Positions 51,917 through 62,812 of a stretch of DNA of 62,812 bases are shown piece after piece. The DNA is from Seison nebaliae. Taxonomy: Eukaryota; Rotifera; Pararotatoria; Seisonacea; Seisonidae. The position numbers and the translations under genes were made by a program. The notes under the pieces were generated by a model. It did not search any database. It saw only the letters and a program-made list of their open reading frames with translations, and was not told the origin of the DNA. The DNA is taken from contig JALJEE010000646.1 of NCBI GenBank assembly GCA_023231475.1, positions 1 to 62,812 of the forward strand, given 5' to 3'. Positions within the stretch are counted from its first letter, which is position 1. Each line of letters starts with the position of its first letter.

Positions 51917-52909
51917 AGAAAATATCATGGATTTTATGAGAAAGAAAATTGAAAAATTTTTTTGCATGAAACTCATTTAAAATTTAATTTCCATTTTTTC
52001 TTTCTGATTAAAATTCCTTCGATTATCTTATATTTAGAATTGAAAATAGAAATTTAACTAAATTACTTCAATTTTTTTTATTTGTTTATCTTTTTATTAT
52101 TTAGACAGACAACAAACATAAATAGAGATAAAATTTCCCTAATATTGAAAACGAAGAAAAAAATTAGAGAAAAATAGATTAGAGAATATAAATGATTTAT
52201 TTGATTGTTGATTGACATCAGTTGAATGATTATAATTTACAAGTACAAATATCTCTGGAATGATCATCATAAAATTTAGCTTATAGTATTAATAAAATGA
52301 GACAGGTGCAAAGTGTTAGATAATACGAGGGAATTTGAGCACGACTGGGCACTCTTCATACGATTTATTCGACGTTAACTGATTCGTTTCAAATCATTGA
52401 ACAAACAATAAAATTAACATCACAAACAAGATGAACATTCCTCTCATGTCAGCCAATTATCGATATCTAAATGACGGAAGAAATTTCCGAACTAAAACTA
52501 TGATCAACAAGATCTCAACAAGATTTTCTAAATTTATTATTATAAAGTTGACGAATGTTCATAATTTTGAAGAAGTGAAATGAATTGACCGATAGAATAA
52601 GTTAATAGCTGTTTTTATTATGAATAAGGAGAAATAGGTTAGTAAATGAAAGTGAATGATATTATGATTCGCCAACTGAAGATCGAGTATTTCTGGAAAA
52701 AAAAGTAAAACAGACGAAAATAAAATATGAATTCTTTTCGATTATATGTCGAGCACATGAACTGGATAAAACTCTAAAGTTTACTTAGCCTATGACGTAT
52801 GTGTATGTGAAGATTGGGAGAGAATATTGAAAGGAAAGTGAAGAAATTGAAAATACATTTAAATTTAATTTGATGGAAAGGAATGTTCGATATTACTTCC
52901 AAAAAATGA
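51917..52909. other. Spacer between two convergent genes
   Basis: About 1 kb holding the 3' ends of the dynein (+) and NDFIP-like (-) transcripts. It is A+T-rich with several AATAAA-like hexamers (for example near 52290) and no gene. Confidence 0.5.
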
Positions 52910-53800
52910 TCACTGAAGAATTTGAAATGGTGAATTACATGGGGGTTGTCTTTCCGTATCGGTATTCTCTCCATTAGTCGTCCGATTATGACGAATACGA
53001 GAAAGTGTTCTAACGAAAAAATATCTAGTGATTGCTTGAATGAAAAAGAAGATTCCCACCAACATCAACAGCCACCAGAGTGCTCGATCTAACATATCTC
53101 CTCGTTCATAATTCCAATATTTTGAACGAATAAATACTCCCCATTTAATCAAGGAGAGACCAAGACCTGCTAGAGCTCCATATCTACCAGCAGCTGTTGG
53201 TACGAGACAAATGCAGAGAAGGAAACCGAACCAATTGAGAACGAAACTGGTAACGAATGTGATGAGGAACATACAATCTGTTCCGATGTTTCTTTCTTCC
53301 ATCGTCGACGAATTAAAAAAGAATGGAAATCGACGTGCTTCACGTGTATGATCTTCGGCTGTTGTTGTTGTTGTATTGTTGGGATATGAAGCTCCAGTAT
53401 ATGGAACATTAATTGCAACTTTATCACCCACTAATGACTCATAAGCTTTCTTATATTTTAATGCTTCCTCATAACTCGGTAATGATTGTTGTTGCTCATC
53501 AGATGGTGCAGCCAATTGTTGTTGTTCTTGTTCTGCATTATATGACGACTCATCATTTAATGAATTTTGTTGTGGTTGTCGTTGTTGTTGTTGTCCTTCG
53601 TCCATCATCGAATATGCAGGAACTTCAATCGATTCTTCAATCGTCGTTGTTGTTGTTGGTGGTGTCGTGGTTGTTTGTTCGACGATAGTGGGCGGTGCAC
53701 GATCATAAGTACGTTCAATTTCCACTTCATTTACATAGTGATCAATTGGTTCGTGGGAATTGGAGAGAAGCGTTACACTAACACTTTTATTCGACGGCAT
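52910..53800 (-). CDS. NDFIP1/2-like Nedd4-family-interacting membrane adaptor
   Basis: An uninterrupted frame with ATG at 53800 gives 296 residues; an upstream in-frame ATG at 53875 would add 25 with no family likeness, so I prefer 53800. The N-terminal half is polar with Thr and Gln runs and carries LPSYEEA, matching the 'LPSYDEA' WW-binding motif of NDFIP1, plus VPAY. The C-terminal part has three hydrophobic segments. The first two hold the family signature (FVLNWFGFLL, AAGRYGALAG, LGLSLIKW), and the third (LWWLLMLVGIFFFIQ) ends in a basic tail. NDFIPs sit in Golgi and endosome membranes and recruit and activate Nedd4-family ubiquitin ligases through their PY motifs. Fewer PY motifs are seen than in human NDFIP1. 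Confidence 0.85.
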   Translation of the reverse strand: MPSNKSVSVTLLSNSHEPIDHYVNEVEIERTYDRAPPTIVEQTTTTPPTTTTTIEESIEVPAYSMMDEGQQQQRQPQQNSLNDESSYNAEQEQQQLAAPSDEQQQSLPSYEEALKYKKAYESLVGDKVAINVPYTGASYPNNTTTTTAEDHTREARRFPFFFNSSTMEERNIGTDCMFLITFVTSFVLNWFGFLLCICLVPTAAGRYGALAGLGLSLIKWGVFIRSKYWNYERGDMLDRALWWLLMLVGIFFFIQAITRYFFVRTLSRIRHNRTTNGENTDTERQPPCNSPFQILQ

Positions 53801-54431
53801 TTGTGTGAGAAATGGAAAAAAAATTCTTCTTGAAAACAAAAGATGCCAATTAGAACACGTCTCGTCACAGTCCACCCGAATGACAAATGAGAAATAAAGA
53901 TAGACTACAAGTTAAGAAAGGAAGAGGAGATGTAAACGAATTTAAATATTCAAATTTGGAAAATTGAATTTGGATTTCTCTTTTCCTCTCAATTCTATTA
54001 ATATGATGGAATGCGGAAGAGAATCAATATTCACACACATACACAAATACACACACGATAACACACACACACACACACACACGCACAAAGATAAGGAAAC
54101 AGAAAGAATGAAGATAAATAGAAGTTATAAAAATTTTATTATAAACAAAATAAATAAACGAGAAAGAATTGGTGTCGAAAACAAATATAATAGAAAGCTC
54201 TCATAAAGAGAAAGAAATATGTTCTCAATAAAAACTTCATTCAATTCGAATCAACCAACAACAACAGTTGTCTTTGGATTCTGTGAAATTTTAGCTTTCA
54301 ACTTGTACTTCTCCCCAACACACACACACACATACACAGAGACGGAAACTCGATCGAGATAGAGACATATTTTGATGACAATAAATGATAGAGATTAATC
54401 CCAATAATGTTCCAACACGATAACCTTGAAG
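53801..54431. promoter_or_regulatory. Shared upstream region of divergent NDFIP-like and PAR-3 genes
   Basis: About 630 bases lie between the two start codons, so both promoters must fit here or in 5' introns. The region contains CA-rich microsatellite blocks at about 54030-54086 and 54318-54336 and otherwise A-rich sequence. No TATA or initiator can be assigned with confidence. Confidence 0.45.
54030..54086. repeat. Interrupted (CA)n microsatellite
   Basis: CA-rich block with a pure core around 54061-54082, in the spacer between the NDFIP-like and PAR-3 genes. Confidence 0.8.
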
Positions 54432-57400
54432 ATGGAACAATCACATCAAATTAAAATGAGAATTACATCAAATTTTAATGAGCAGAAGTTCATCATTCCA
54501 GTTCTCAACAATTCTTGCAACATTCGATGGTTAAGTCAAGAAACATATCGACGATTCTGTAAATTAAATGTTTTCTATTTTTTTTTCAAAATCCAATTTT
54601 TTATTTTCAAATTTATTCAGAAACAAGATCTTCCAAATAATGACCATCAATCGTTGATCGCTTTTATGAAGAATGATTGTCTTCTCGATGCTGATGATGT
54701 AATCGTCAACGTTCTTCAAGACATGGATGAAATTTATGTTTTAGATCCAAATCGTCATGAGAAATGGAGAATAGAAAACGATCATCATTCATCGTCGTTG
54801 AAACGATTATTAAATTCGAGAAAACATGTCATCGATGGAACTTCTCATCGTTTTTCCCGAGAGTTAAGAGGCTCCTCCGGTTATTCGTCGTCATCAGGTC
54901 GATTGAAGCAGAGAGTGAAATCTCCATCATCTGCCGCTTCATCATCATCTCCCCGATCGATTTATGATTTGGAGGAATCAGTTTCTGATCATTATTGGTT
55001 GTTATTAGATGAGAAGAATGGGAAATCATCAGGTGATGGTAATCCGGCGAAATATCGAGAATTGATGATTCGAATTCCGTCAGTTGAATGGAGAAATCAT
55101 GAGCAATTAGGTATTCGAGTACAACCGAAATCGTTAATGAAATTCCGATCAGAAATTAGATTAAATGGTTTGTTAGTAAAGAGTATTGAGGAGGGATCAT
55201 TTATGACGGAATGGTTGAGAGTTGATGATGTTATTTTAGAAATTAATTCGATTAGTCTCCAAAATATGGAATTTGATGAATCACTCAAATTATTCAATCA
55301 AATCAAATCCACTACAAGAGATCCATTAAGTTTAACGATTCTTCGAAAGAAATTTATTCGATCAGATGACGATACTATTTATTCCATCAACAATATTCAA
55401 TCTTCCATCAATGCACTCTCTACCACTTCATCCAATAAATGTCATATGATCAGTATCGATTTAATTAAAGGACCACAAGGTCTAGGATTGAAATTAGCGA
55501 GTCGTGAAACAGTTTCCAATCTCACCAATTATCATCCTTCACACCGTCAATCACCGTTATTTATTAAAGCAATTCTACCAATCGGTGCAGCGGTAGTTGA
55601 TGGTCGATTACGTTGTGGAGATCGTTTGATAAATGTAAATCATGTGAATGTAACGAATATGACATTACCATCCGTCGTGCAATTACTTCATGGAATTTCT
55701 TTAGGTTCCGTCGTTAATTTGAAAGTTCTCCGTCTCACTCCTTCATCAAATACGAATAATTATAATAATATAAATGTATCAAATGAAACGAAAGGACGAA
55801 CACCGATAATTCGTAGTGAAATCGACGAGAATGATATGGAACGAACATTCCTCACATTGAACATTCCATTCAATTCCACTTGTTCTGCCGGTTTAGGCAT
55901 GAAAATTATGGGACGTACACAACAACGTTATGACGGTGTACGAGTCGATCTCGGTCTTTTTATACGATTCATTATGAAAGGAGGTGCTGCTGATCGTGAC
56001 GGTCGATTGAAGAAACAAGATCAAATTATCAACATTAATGGAGTGTCGTTACTCAGTCGAAATAATGAACAAGCTTACGAATTATTACGAGAAGCAATCG
56101 CTCATCCAATAAGAGAGGAATATGCACAATTAGTAATTGCTAGACAGAAACGTGATAAGAAACGATCGAATTATTCACTTTTAGCACCATACACTCTCCA
56201 TACGCCATTTATTTCTGCACCTTTATCTGATAATGATATGAATGATTCAGATAATGAAATTAGTCGAATTCCAATAATACATAGTCGTGACAATAGTCAT
56301 AACGAGGATCAATATATCGATATGTCAGTCACGAATAAAATGAAGAAATCATTAACTTTTCATCATTCGTCATTGGATTATCGACGACCGTCAGATGAAG
56401 AGAAATCGAATTTTAAAAGAAATGCAGCAGAAAGACAAAGTATTTCGGAGAAACGTTTTCAATTAAAAGAAACGAATAGACGAGATAGACGACAAAACAT
56501 TTCAAAATATCAAAGTCGATCCATGTCTCAAGATAGTTATTATACGGAAAATAATCGATCGATTAATGAGAAAAAATATGACGAAAGAATTTCTGGAGCA
56601 GAAATTGATGTTGATTGTGGGAAAGTGGTTGATTTGAAAACATTTAATTCCTCTCAAAAATTCACTTTGAGAAGACCGTCATTGGGAACGATCAGATCAG
56701 AATCATGTAATAGTATTCTGGAACAGAAAGAAAGTTCCAATGAAGAATTACCGACAATTCATCGTTCCAGAGACGATAAACATAAATATGTTCGATTACC
56801 AGAATTGAGTAATTCATATGATTCCAATCTCGCCTCTCATCTTTATAAGAAGAAGGATCTCTCTTATCATTTGCCAAATGATGATGATATCACTACTGAT
56901 AATTCACAATCATCAAATGAAAAAAAATCGAAATTGAAAAAATTGAAAAATTTCTTAAAATTCAAAAGTGAAAAAATATTTATGAAGGAAAATCTTTCTG
57001 CACTCGATACTAATAACAATTCCGAATTCTCCAATAAAAACAACAATAACAATAATAATCATGAAATATTGATAGCGACGAATGGTGATACCATACGAAA
57101 ACGAACGATTTCTTTAGGTAGAAATGGAAATACACAAAAATTAAATAATCAAAAAATGAAGAATTCAGATGAAACGTTTATACGAAATAATTATATTCAA
57201 GTCTTCCCTCAGAGAATCGTCGACGATTCAGATAATGAGAAGGAAACAAATAAAAATTTCCAATTTTCTAACACATTCTATCGAACATCTACCACAGATG
57301 ACAGCACTGATAAAAGTTCAAATAAATCATTTGTAAGAAATTCGAATGATTCATTCACCAGAAAACATATTCATTATTTAACGGATGAACTAGTTTGATT

Positions 57401-57489
57401 ATTTCTTCCAAATTTCTTCATTCATTTTAAACTCTTCATTTTAGAATTGTAATACTATTCGACGTATTCCACAATTGAGATTAACCGAT

Positions 57490-57520
<31 letters not shown>

Positions 57521-57552
57521 CATTCTCCCCATCATTACAACAATCAATGTGA
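54432..57552 (+). CDS. PARD3: PAR-3/Bazooka polarity scaffold with three PDZ domains
   Basis: Inferred exons 54432-54569, 54621-57392 and 57445-57552 give about 1005 residues. The N-terminal oligomerisation domain (about 9-85) starts MRITSNFNEQKFIIPV and includes LDADDVIVNVL, like the 'LDLDDILCDV' strand of PAR-3. PDZ1 is at about 192-287, PDZ2 about 320-418 (GPQGLGLKLASR, LPIGAAVVDGRLRCGDRL) and PDZ3 about 452-556 (SAGLGMKIMGR, MKGGAADRDGRLKKQDQII, then QLVIARQK). At about residue 650, RQSISEKR matches the aPKC-binding and phosphorylation motif RQSMSEKR of vertebrate PAR-3. The C-terminal tail is charged and ends in a Gln run. PAR-3 organises PAR-6/aPKC at apical junctions. Intron 1 is 51 nt without a stop, so its retention would stay in frame. 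Confidence 0.9.
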
Positions 57553-59605
57553 AATGTAAATTTTTCATACTTCTTCCTCTCAATCAAACCTCAAACTGAT
57601 AACTCATATTTTTATTAAATTTTTTCATTTTGGCAATCGATTCCATCTTTTTCTGATTCTACCTGTTTCTTTACAATTATATATTATGTCTATTCCTCTT
57701 TTCATTCTAAACCATATTTTATAACTTTCCATGATGGTTGTGAATAAAAATGATATTTAATATAACATTACAATGAAATATTGTTAGAATTACGATATTC
57801 TTATTCAATTTGACATATGATCATGATTAAGATCATCAAATTTCATGAGAGCATTCCATCTTTATTTCTGATATCAAAACGTCTATTGGAAAAAACTTTT
57901 GAATTCTGTAACAAGTTAAAATATTCTGATTTTCTTACAATTATTTCCGTAGCCATCATGATAAATTTAAGAGAATAAGTTGGATTTAAGTTCGATAGAT
58001 TAAAATTTGGGGAATTTGCATGACATCTCGAAATCGAAATACGAATATTAATATAACGAACTTTTTGATTAAAATTTACAAAATAATTATTAACAACGTG
58101 CTCCAATGAAAAAACTATTAAAAAAAAGGTGAGAACTCACAAGAAGAATTGTCAGAAAATTTTGTTTTACAAAATTATAAGACGATTAGAAGAATTTGAC
58201 CTCGAATAATGTCGAATAATAAATTTTAAAGAAATATAGCCATTAATAATTATTGACTATTCTATCGATAAAATTACTAGTGATTTTATTTGAACACTTT
58301 TATTTTTTAAATGTTCTAATTTCAAATGTGTATGGAAATGATAAATGATGAATGACAATAACAACCAAGTAAATTTTAAAGTAAATGATCAAAAGGAAAT
58401 TAAACTAAAAAAAATTAGTTTATCTTAAAGACACATTTATAGTTTATGTATTCTGTGTGTAGTAATCTTTTGACGTACTGGATCATATATCATAATGTAC
58501 TTCCAATATATTCACCCGAAAATTGTTAATTGAACTGTTTTGTCAGAATATGAACAGGAGTATTTCCATTTTCTTTCCATAGAAAATAAAAACTCCAGTT
58601 TTCTATTTTCGTCTATGGTAATTCCATATCTCCCACGACTTTTAGGGGTGGAAATGAGACTGATTCCTTCTCATTATCGTTCGTCGAATAATGGACGATT
58701 CCATAAAATGAAATATTTATTCCAAACTGATTTCATATGTAGACGGTTAAAATACGTCATATATTCATATATTGTTAACTAAATATTAGTCGTTGCTATG
58801 CAACTATTATTCCGTTTGGATATTCGAAATCTAATCGAATTTAATAATGGTGAGTTCAAAAGTTTAAATTTGAAAACAATTGTATTCTTTCAAAAACTTA
58901 AGCTCATTATATTCCTTTTTCCAGAAATTGGCTCCTTATAATTGTACTGGGAAATCTAATGCAAATTATAAATGCACAATCGTAATTCATTTAAATCAAC
59001 GATATATACGCATTGAAATATCATAAAGTATAAATTATTTCCAAATCTTCTTGTACTGTATTACAATCATTTTACGTGAAAATTGATTACCAGATGAATA
59101 TCTCCAACAGAAGGATATAATACAATATCTTTCTATTACAACTTGTAATAGATATCTATAAAATTATTTGTTAATACATGCGAAAAACTGGGATACATTA
59201 TAGTTGTACATTATTTATATTTTTTGAACGAAATGACATCTTGAGAATGATAGTTGTGAATTACTGATATTTCTGCCATTTTTAGTTAAATAAATAAATG
59301 TTTGAACGAAATGGTGGAAATGTTTAAATGTAAATATATATAATGATATATATTGTAAATAAGAAGTTTGTCTATTTAAATTTGGACGAAATAATGAAAA
59401 TTGAATAATTTGTAGTATATACGTTTATTAAATAAATAAACATAGAGTTTTACATAAATGCTTAAAAAAAGAGTTAGAGGGAAAAAGAATTATTAGAATT
59501 AGTTAGAGCAAATGAATATCAGTTTATTGAATATTTACATTAATTCTCTGAAATCGTTTAATTACCACAGTGAAATGATCCAATTTATTATTTTCGTCTT
59601 TCATA
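57553..59605. other. A+T-rich intergenic DNA
   Basis: About 2 kb downstream of PAR-3 with no convincing frame. It contains poly-A/T runs and short TA-rich palindromes. Two small frames (57843-58106 and 58540-58782) lack protein character. Confidence 0.5.
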
Positions 59606-61045
59606 ATGACAACTACAGTTAACGATAGTTCCTCGATAGACATCAAATTAACAAATGAAAGTTCTAAAGAAGAGCTTGAATATGATAAAGATGGTTTCTA
59701 TATCACTATTGGGAAAATACATGTTCCCCCAGAACATTCAACAAGCACAAACTCTAAAGTAGAGGAAGAAAGAAAGAATATTATCGCTCAAATAAATTCT
59801 ACACGTCCAAAGAATGCGCCGTCTATTACACATCGATTCTTTGTGGAGGAACACACCACAAATAATCATCCAATTCCATCCGTTCCAAAGGAACATATTG
59901 TGACAATAAATAAAATTATCGATAAATTGTTAGTCAAAGGCATTATTGAACCAAGTGAAAATTCTCACGGTTTCCCAATCACCATACATTCTGATGATGA
60001 AGGAAATTTAAGATTTTCCGTTAATTACAAAGAATTGAACGATTTTATTGAAGAAGAATTCTTAATACCATCATTAACAATCGGAGATGTCATATGCCAA
60101 TTATATAATAAAAAATTTTTTTCAGAAATTATGGTGAATGCATACTATAAAATACCGATTGATGAAACAGATAGAAAGAAAACAACATTTGAAACTCATC
60201 GTGGAATGTATCAATTTGTAGGAATTCCTTATGGTTTACGTGGAACAGCTGCCACTATATGGACTTACGTAAGTACTCTCTTAGAAAAGTTTTTGGGCAC
60301 AATGTGTTTTGTAGGTCCTAATAGTATCTTAGTTTATAGTAGATATGTCCAAAATCATAAGAAGGATTTGACTACTATTTTAAGGACATTAAATGAAAAT
60401 GGTCTAACAATTAATTTGGAAGAATCTAAATTTTTCCAAACAAAATTACTATTTATGGATCATATGATTGGGAGAGATGGATTTAAACCGGACTCCGAAA
60501 AAATTTCTTCGATTCAACTTCCGAAACATCCACTAGAAATGAAATATTTTATAAAATTTGCTGGGATTTATCGTAGATTCATTCAAGATTATGAATCATT
60601 CATGACCGTACCAACTGGTAGAAATAATTCCAAACCACGAAGTACAATTAAATGTTTTGATCATTTGAAAAATGAACTTATGAACGCACCAAAATTATTT
60701 TATCCTCATCCTTATCGGTATTTTGTTCTACAAACGTACATTAAAGAACGGACTGTCAAGGCTATTTTACATCAAGAAGATGAAAAAGGAAGACAATATC
60801 TAATTGAATTTTCAGGTAGACATTACAAACCTAAAGAAATTCATTATGAACAACTTCAGATGGCGATCGTGGCCGCAATTTATGGCATCGAAAAACACAG
60901 GAAATATTTGAAAGACAATATTTTTTGCTTGTTATTTAACACTAATGCTTTGAATTGGATTGAAGCAGCAAAAGATAACCCAATTAGTAATCAGTGGAAA
61001 ACTCTGAGTAATCAATTTAGTTTTGAAATGAAACACGCAAGTTGA
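59606..61045 (+). mobile_element. Relic of a Ty3/gypsy-type LTR retrotransposon, pol portion
   Basis: The protein sequence runs through the region before reverse transcriptase (IDKLLVKGIIEPSEN), the RT palm and fingers (FSVNYKELN, GMYQFVGIPYGL), the connection segment (GIYRRFIQDYE) and an RNase-H-like part (ALNWIEA). The order matches Ty3/gypsy pol. I see no gag, protease, integrase or flanking LTR within the window, so this is a fragment, and it looks broken, with several family hallmarks lost. Clear divergence from typical gypsy RT suggests a moderate to old age. It lies in a repeat-rich stretch next to a decayed DNA transposon. Confidence 0.75.
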
Positions 61046-61860
61046 AATAAACCTATCTAAATTATAAAAATTTTCTAATTTAAAGTTATTCTAGTAAATT
61101 ATTTATCAAAAGTTTTACAACATATCAGTAATATGAGTGTTATTTCTTAAAAAGCACAAAGCTCTTGAACTTTTCAATTTTATTGACAAAAAATTAAATT
61201 ATTGTTATTGATATTGATTAATTATTAATTATTAATTACTATAACACAATTATTATTAATATACTATAATATAGTATATATATTATTATAGTATATTTAT
61301 TATAATATAGTAACTATATTATAATATATCCGTATAATGGTTTTAAAATTGTATTAACAATATTTTAAAGCTAAAGTTTTAAAAAAAAGTTATTTCTAAT
61401 TCTACTCATAAATCCATCAAAAAGTGAAATGAGAAATGCAAGACAAGATCAGTATACCTTCCTTAAACATTTGTCTTATTTTTAACAAAATCATGATTCT
61501 TCGTCAGTTTTCAACATCTATCAGTTTTTTATTTGCTCATTCGTTTTTGTATCTTTATATCTTTACACATTCATTTTTGTATCTTTATATCTTTACACAT
61601 TCATTTTTGTATTTTTATATCTTTACTCATTTGTAAATCATCTCATATCTTCTATTTAAAATTTTTTCTTCTTTCGTTTTGTTAGAGAGGGTTAACTAAA
61701 CTATAGGTTAACTATCGGAGAAAGTACTCTTCCGCGAAAGTTAATTATTTTTGCGCTCGAGCTCAAGATAAGAACTGCAAATCATATATCACTTTAAACG
61801 GCACTGAAATATATCTAAATACTATATGTAGATATGAGATAGTTATCGCTCCACTGATTT
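61046..61860. other. Repeat-rich A+T spacer between two element remnants
   Basis: Contains palindromic TA-rich sequence at about 61255-61330 (repeated ATAATATAGTA-like blocks), the 30-bp tandem repeat listed below, and a less A+T-rich patch near 61680-61780 that might be the terminal region of the downstream MULE. I could not pair terminal inverted repeats. Confidence 0.45.
61538..61627. repeat. Tandem repeat, three copies of a 30-bp unit
   Basis: Unit close to CATTCATTTTTGTATCTTTA plus TATCTTTACA, at 61538-61567, 61568-61597 and 61598-61627, with one to a few differences between copies. A small apparent frame across it is created by the repeat, since 30 is a multiple of three. Confidence 0.85.
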
Positions 61861-61869
61861 ATAACGGAA

Positions 61870-62640
61870 CTGTCCAAAAATATCGAACAACTTAATCAAT
61901 TAAAAAAATTGAGAGAAAACGCTTTTGATCCTGGAGTTTCGCAAGAAATGTCGAACAATCGTCGAGTAAGTTCAGGAATTCGTAACATACGCCGATATCG
62001 ACGTAAGAAGAGAATGGAAAGTTTATATGAACATGTAATTAAAAGAAGATTTTTTTTCAATCTATTATTTTCATGAAATTGAAGAAGCACATTTACAAAG
62101 AAAGCATTTCTTTGTTGGTGGAACTTTTAAAAAATGTCCCGACAATTATCATCAATTATATGTTGTAGGAGTGTTGTTAGGTGATGGTCTAATAACTCCC
62201 TTTATCAGTTTAATGAAAAATAGACAGAAAGCAACATATATTCGAATCTTGAACATTTTAATTGATAAATTTCATATCAATCCTTTTTCATTTTCACTCG
62301 ATTATGAAATTGGAGCAATTGCAGCAATAAACGAGGTTTTCCCGAATACTGAAGTTCATGGCTGTTTCTTTCACCTCTGCCAAACTATCGTCAGGAAGGT
62401 GAATAATATGGATTTCCGTGGACTTTATTATTCGAACAAAGATTTTAAAAGTGAAATACGTTCGTTGATGAACTTATCGTTCGTTCCTCTTGAAGATGTG
62501 AAATATGCATTTTATTATCTGAAGTCTGAAATCTCAGAAGAGGCCAAAATAGTTTACGATTATTTTGAAGAGACCGAAGTTGTGGAACAACTATAGTAGA
62601 ATATTGAATAATCTTCCTCGAACCAACAACTTATGTTAGT
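61870..62640 (+). mobile_element. Decayed MULE (Mutator-like) DNA transposase
   Basis: Three stretches in different frames together resemble a FLYWCH-associated MULE transposase. About 61870-62070 encodes the pre-domain with RNIRRYRRKK, like the 'lkRtIqRvR' motif. About 62072-62596 encodes the core: FFVGGTFKKCP (usual form DGTF), QLYVVGVLL, FSLDYEIGAIAAINEVFP, VHGCFFHLCQ and then YDYFEET. About 62600-62640 shows LPRTNN in another frame, the usual segment downstream of the core. A frame change near a T8 run at about 62050 and another after the core, plus a stop at 62594, indicate an inactive copy, though an unseen intron could explain the first. The first Asp of the catalytic region reads Gly (GGTF). 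The element may extend past the right edge. Confidence 0.75.
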
Positions 62641-62812
62641 CGAAGGCAAAAATAACGGTCTAAAGTACATAATTCCGTTAGATAGACCTTCGATACCAAT
62701 TTTTGAAAATTCTCTTATTAAATGTTTCGATTATGAAAAACTTCAATACAATCTATTCCTAAAGGACGAAAAAAAACGAAGAAAAAAATTCGATATTAAA
62801 AAGGATGAGTTG

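Noticed and set aside
53413-53688. Plus-strand valine-rich frame opposite the NDFIP-like gene
   Set aside because: It is the antisense of Gln/Thr codon runs in the NDFIP-like coding sequence.
53801-53875. 25-residue N-terminal extension of the NDFIP-like protein
   Set aside because: In frame with an ATG at 53875, but it resembles no NDFIP N-terminus and would put a hydrophobic patch before the soluble domain; the ATG at 53800 is more plausible.
58276-58287. ACTAGTGATTTT, shared with the middle of miR-7
   Set aside because: The seed part of miR-7 is absent, and the match is largely explained by a near-palindrome around ACTAGT.
61436-61636. A small membrane-like frame with repeated LYLYIFTHSF
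   Set aside because: It is the translation of the 30-bp tandem repeat, which stays open because the unit is a multiple of three.
1-62812. CRISPR arrays, bacterial operons or prophage-like modules
   Set aside because: No direct-repeat/spacer pattern was seen; genes are spliced and of animal type, so prokaryotic systems are not expected.

Overview
The window reads as nuclear DNA of a small, A+T-rich animal with motile cilia. It holds spliced, intron-poor genes for clearly metazoan proteins: a complete outer-arm axonemal dynein heavy chain of the DNAH5/DNAH8 class, the polarity scaffold PAR-3, a ZFHX/Zfh2 homeodomain protein, a Na+/K+-ATPase beta subunit, an NDFIP-type Nedd4 adaptor, a METTL22-like methyltransferase and a CEP164-like WW protein. 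I cannot place the animal more precisely. Introns are tiny (mostly 40-60 nt, one of 29 nt), and some exons are very long (5.7 kb and 4.1 kb). Introns and exon joins were worked out by eye from reading frame, GT/AG ends and remembered family sequences, so they are inferences.

Layout. 1-8.5 kb is gene-dense: a possible transposon fragment at the left edge, a divergent ubiquitin-protease-like gene (-), the CEP164-like gene (+), then the Na+/K+-ATPase beta gene (-) and the METTL22-like gene (-). 9.4-13.6 kb holds the ZFHX-type gene (-). 13.6-36.2 kb is a 22.6-kb stretch with no convincing gene, only microsatellites and a few small palindromes. 36.2-51.9 kb holds a 116-residue coiled-coil gene followed by the 14-exon dynein gene, both (+). 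52.9-57.6 kb holds the NDFIP-like (-) and PAR-3 (+) genes, divergent around a 0.6-kb shared upstream region. 57.6-62.8 kb is repeat territory: empty A+T-rich DNA, a relic of a Ty3/gypsy-type element, a 30-bp tandem repeat, and a decayed MULE DNA transposase running towards the right edge.

How it fits together. The dynein and, more tentatively, the CEP164-like protein point to building and beating of cilia. PAR-3, NDFIP and the Na+/K+-ATPase beta subunit are epithelial polarity, trafficking and ion-transport proteins. The ZFHX gene with its large flanking desert looks like a developmental regulator with a wide cis-regulatory neighbourhood.

The most unusual signal is genome-wide in character: of 35 introns I could define in seven genes, 31 begin GTT rather than the GTA/GTG usual in animals. 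This suggests an altered 5' splice-site code, possibly with a matching change in U1 or U6 snRNA.
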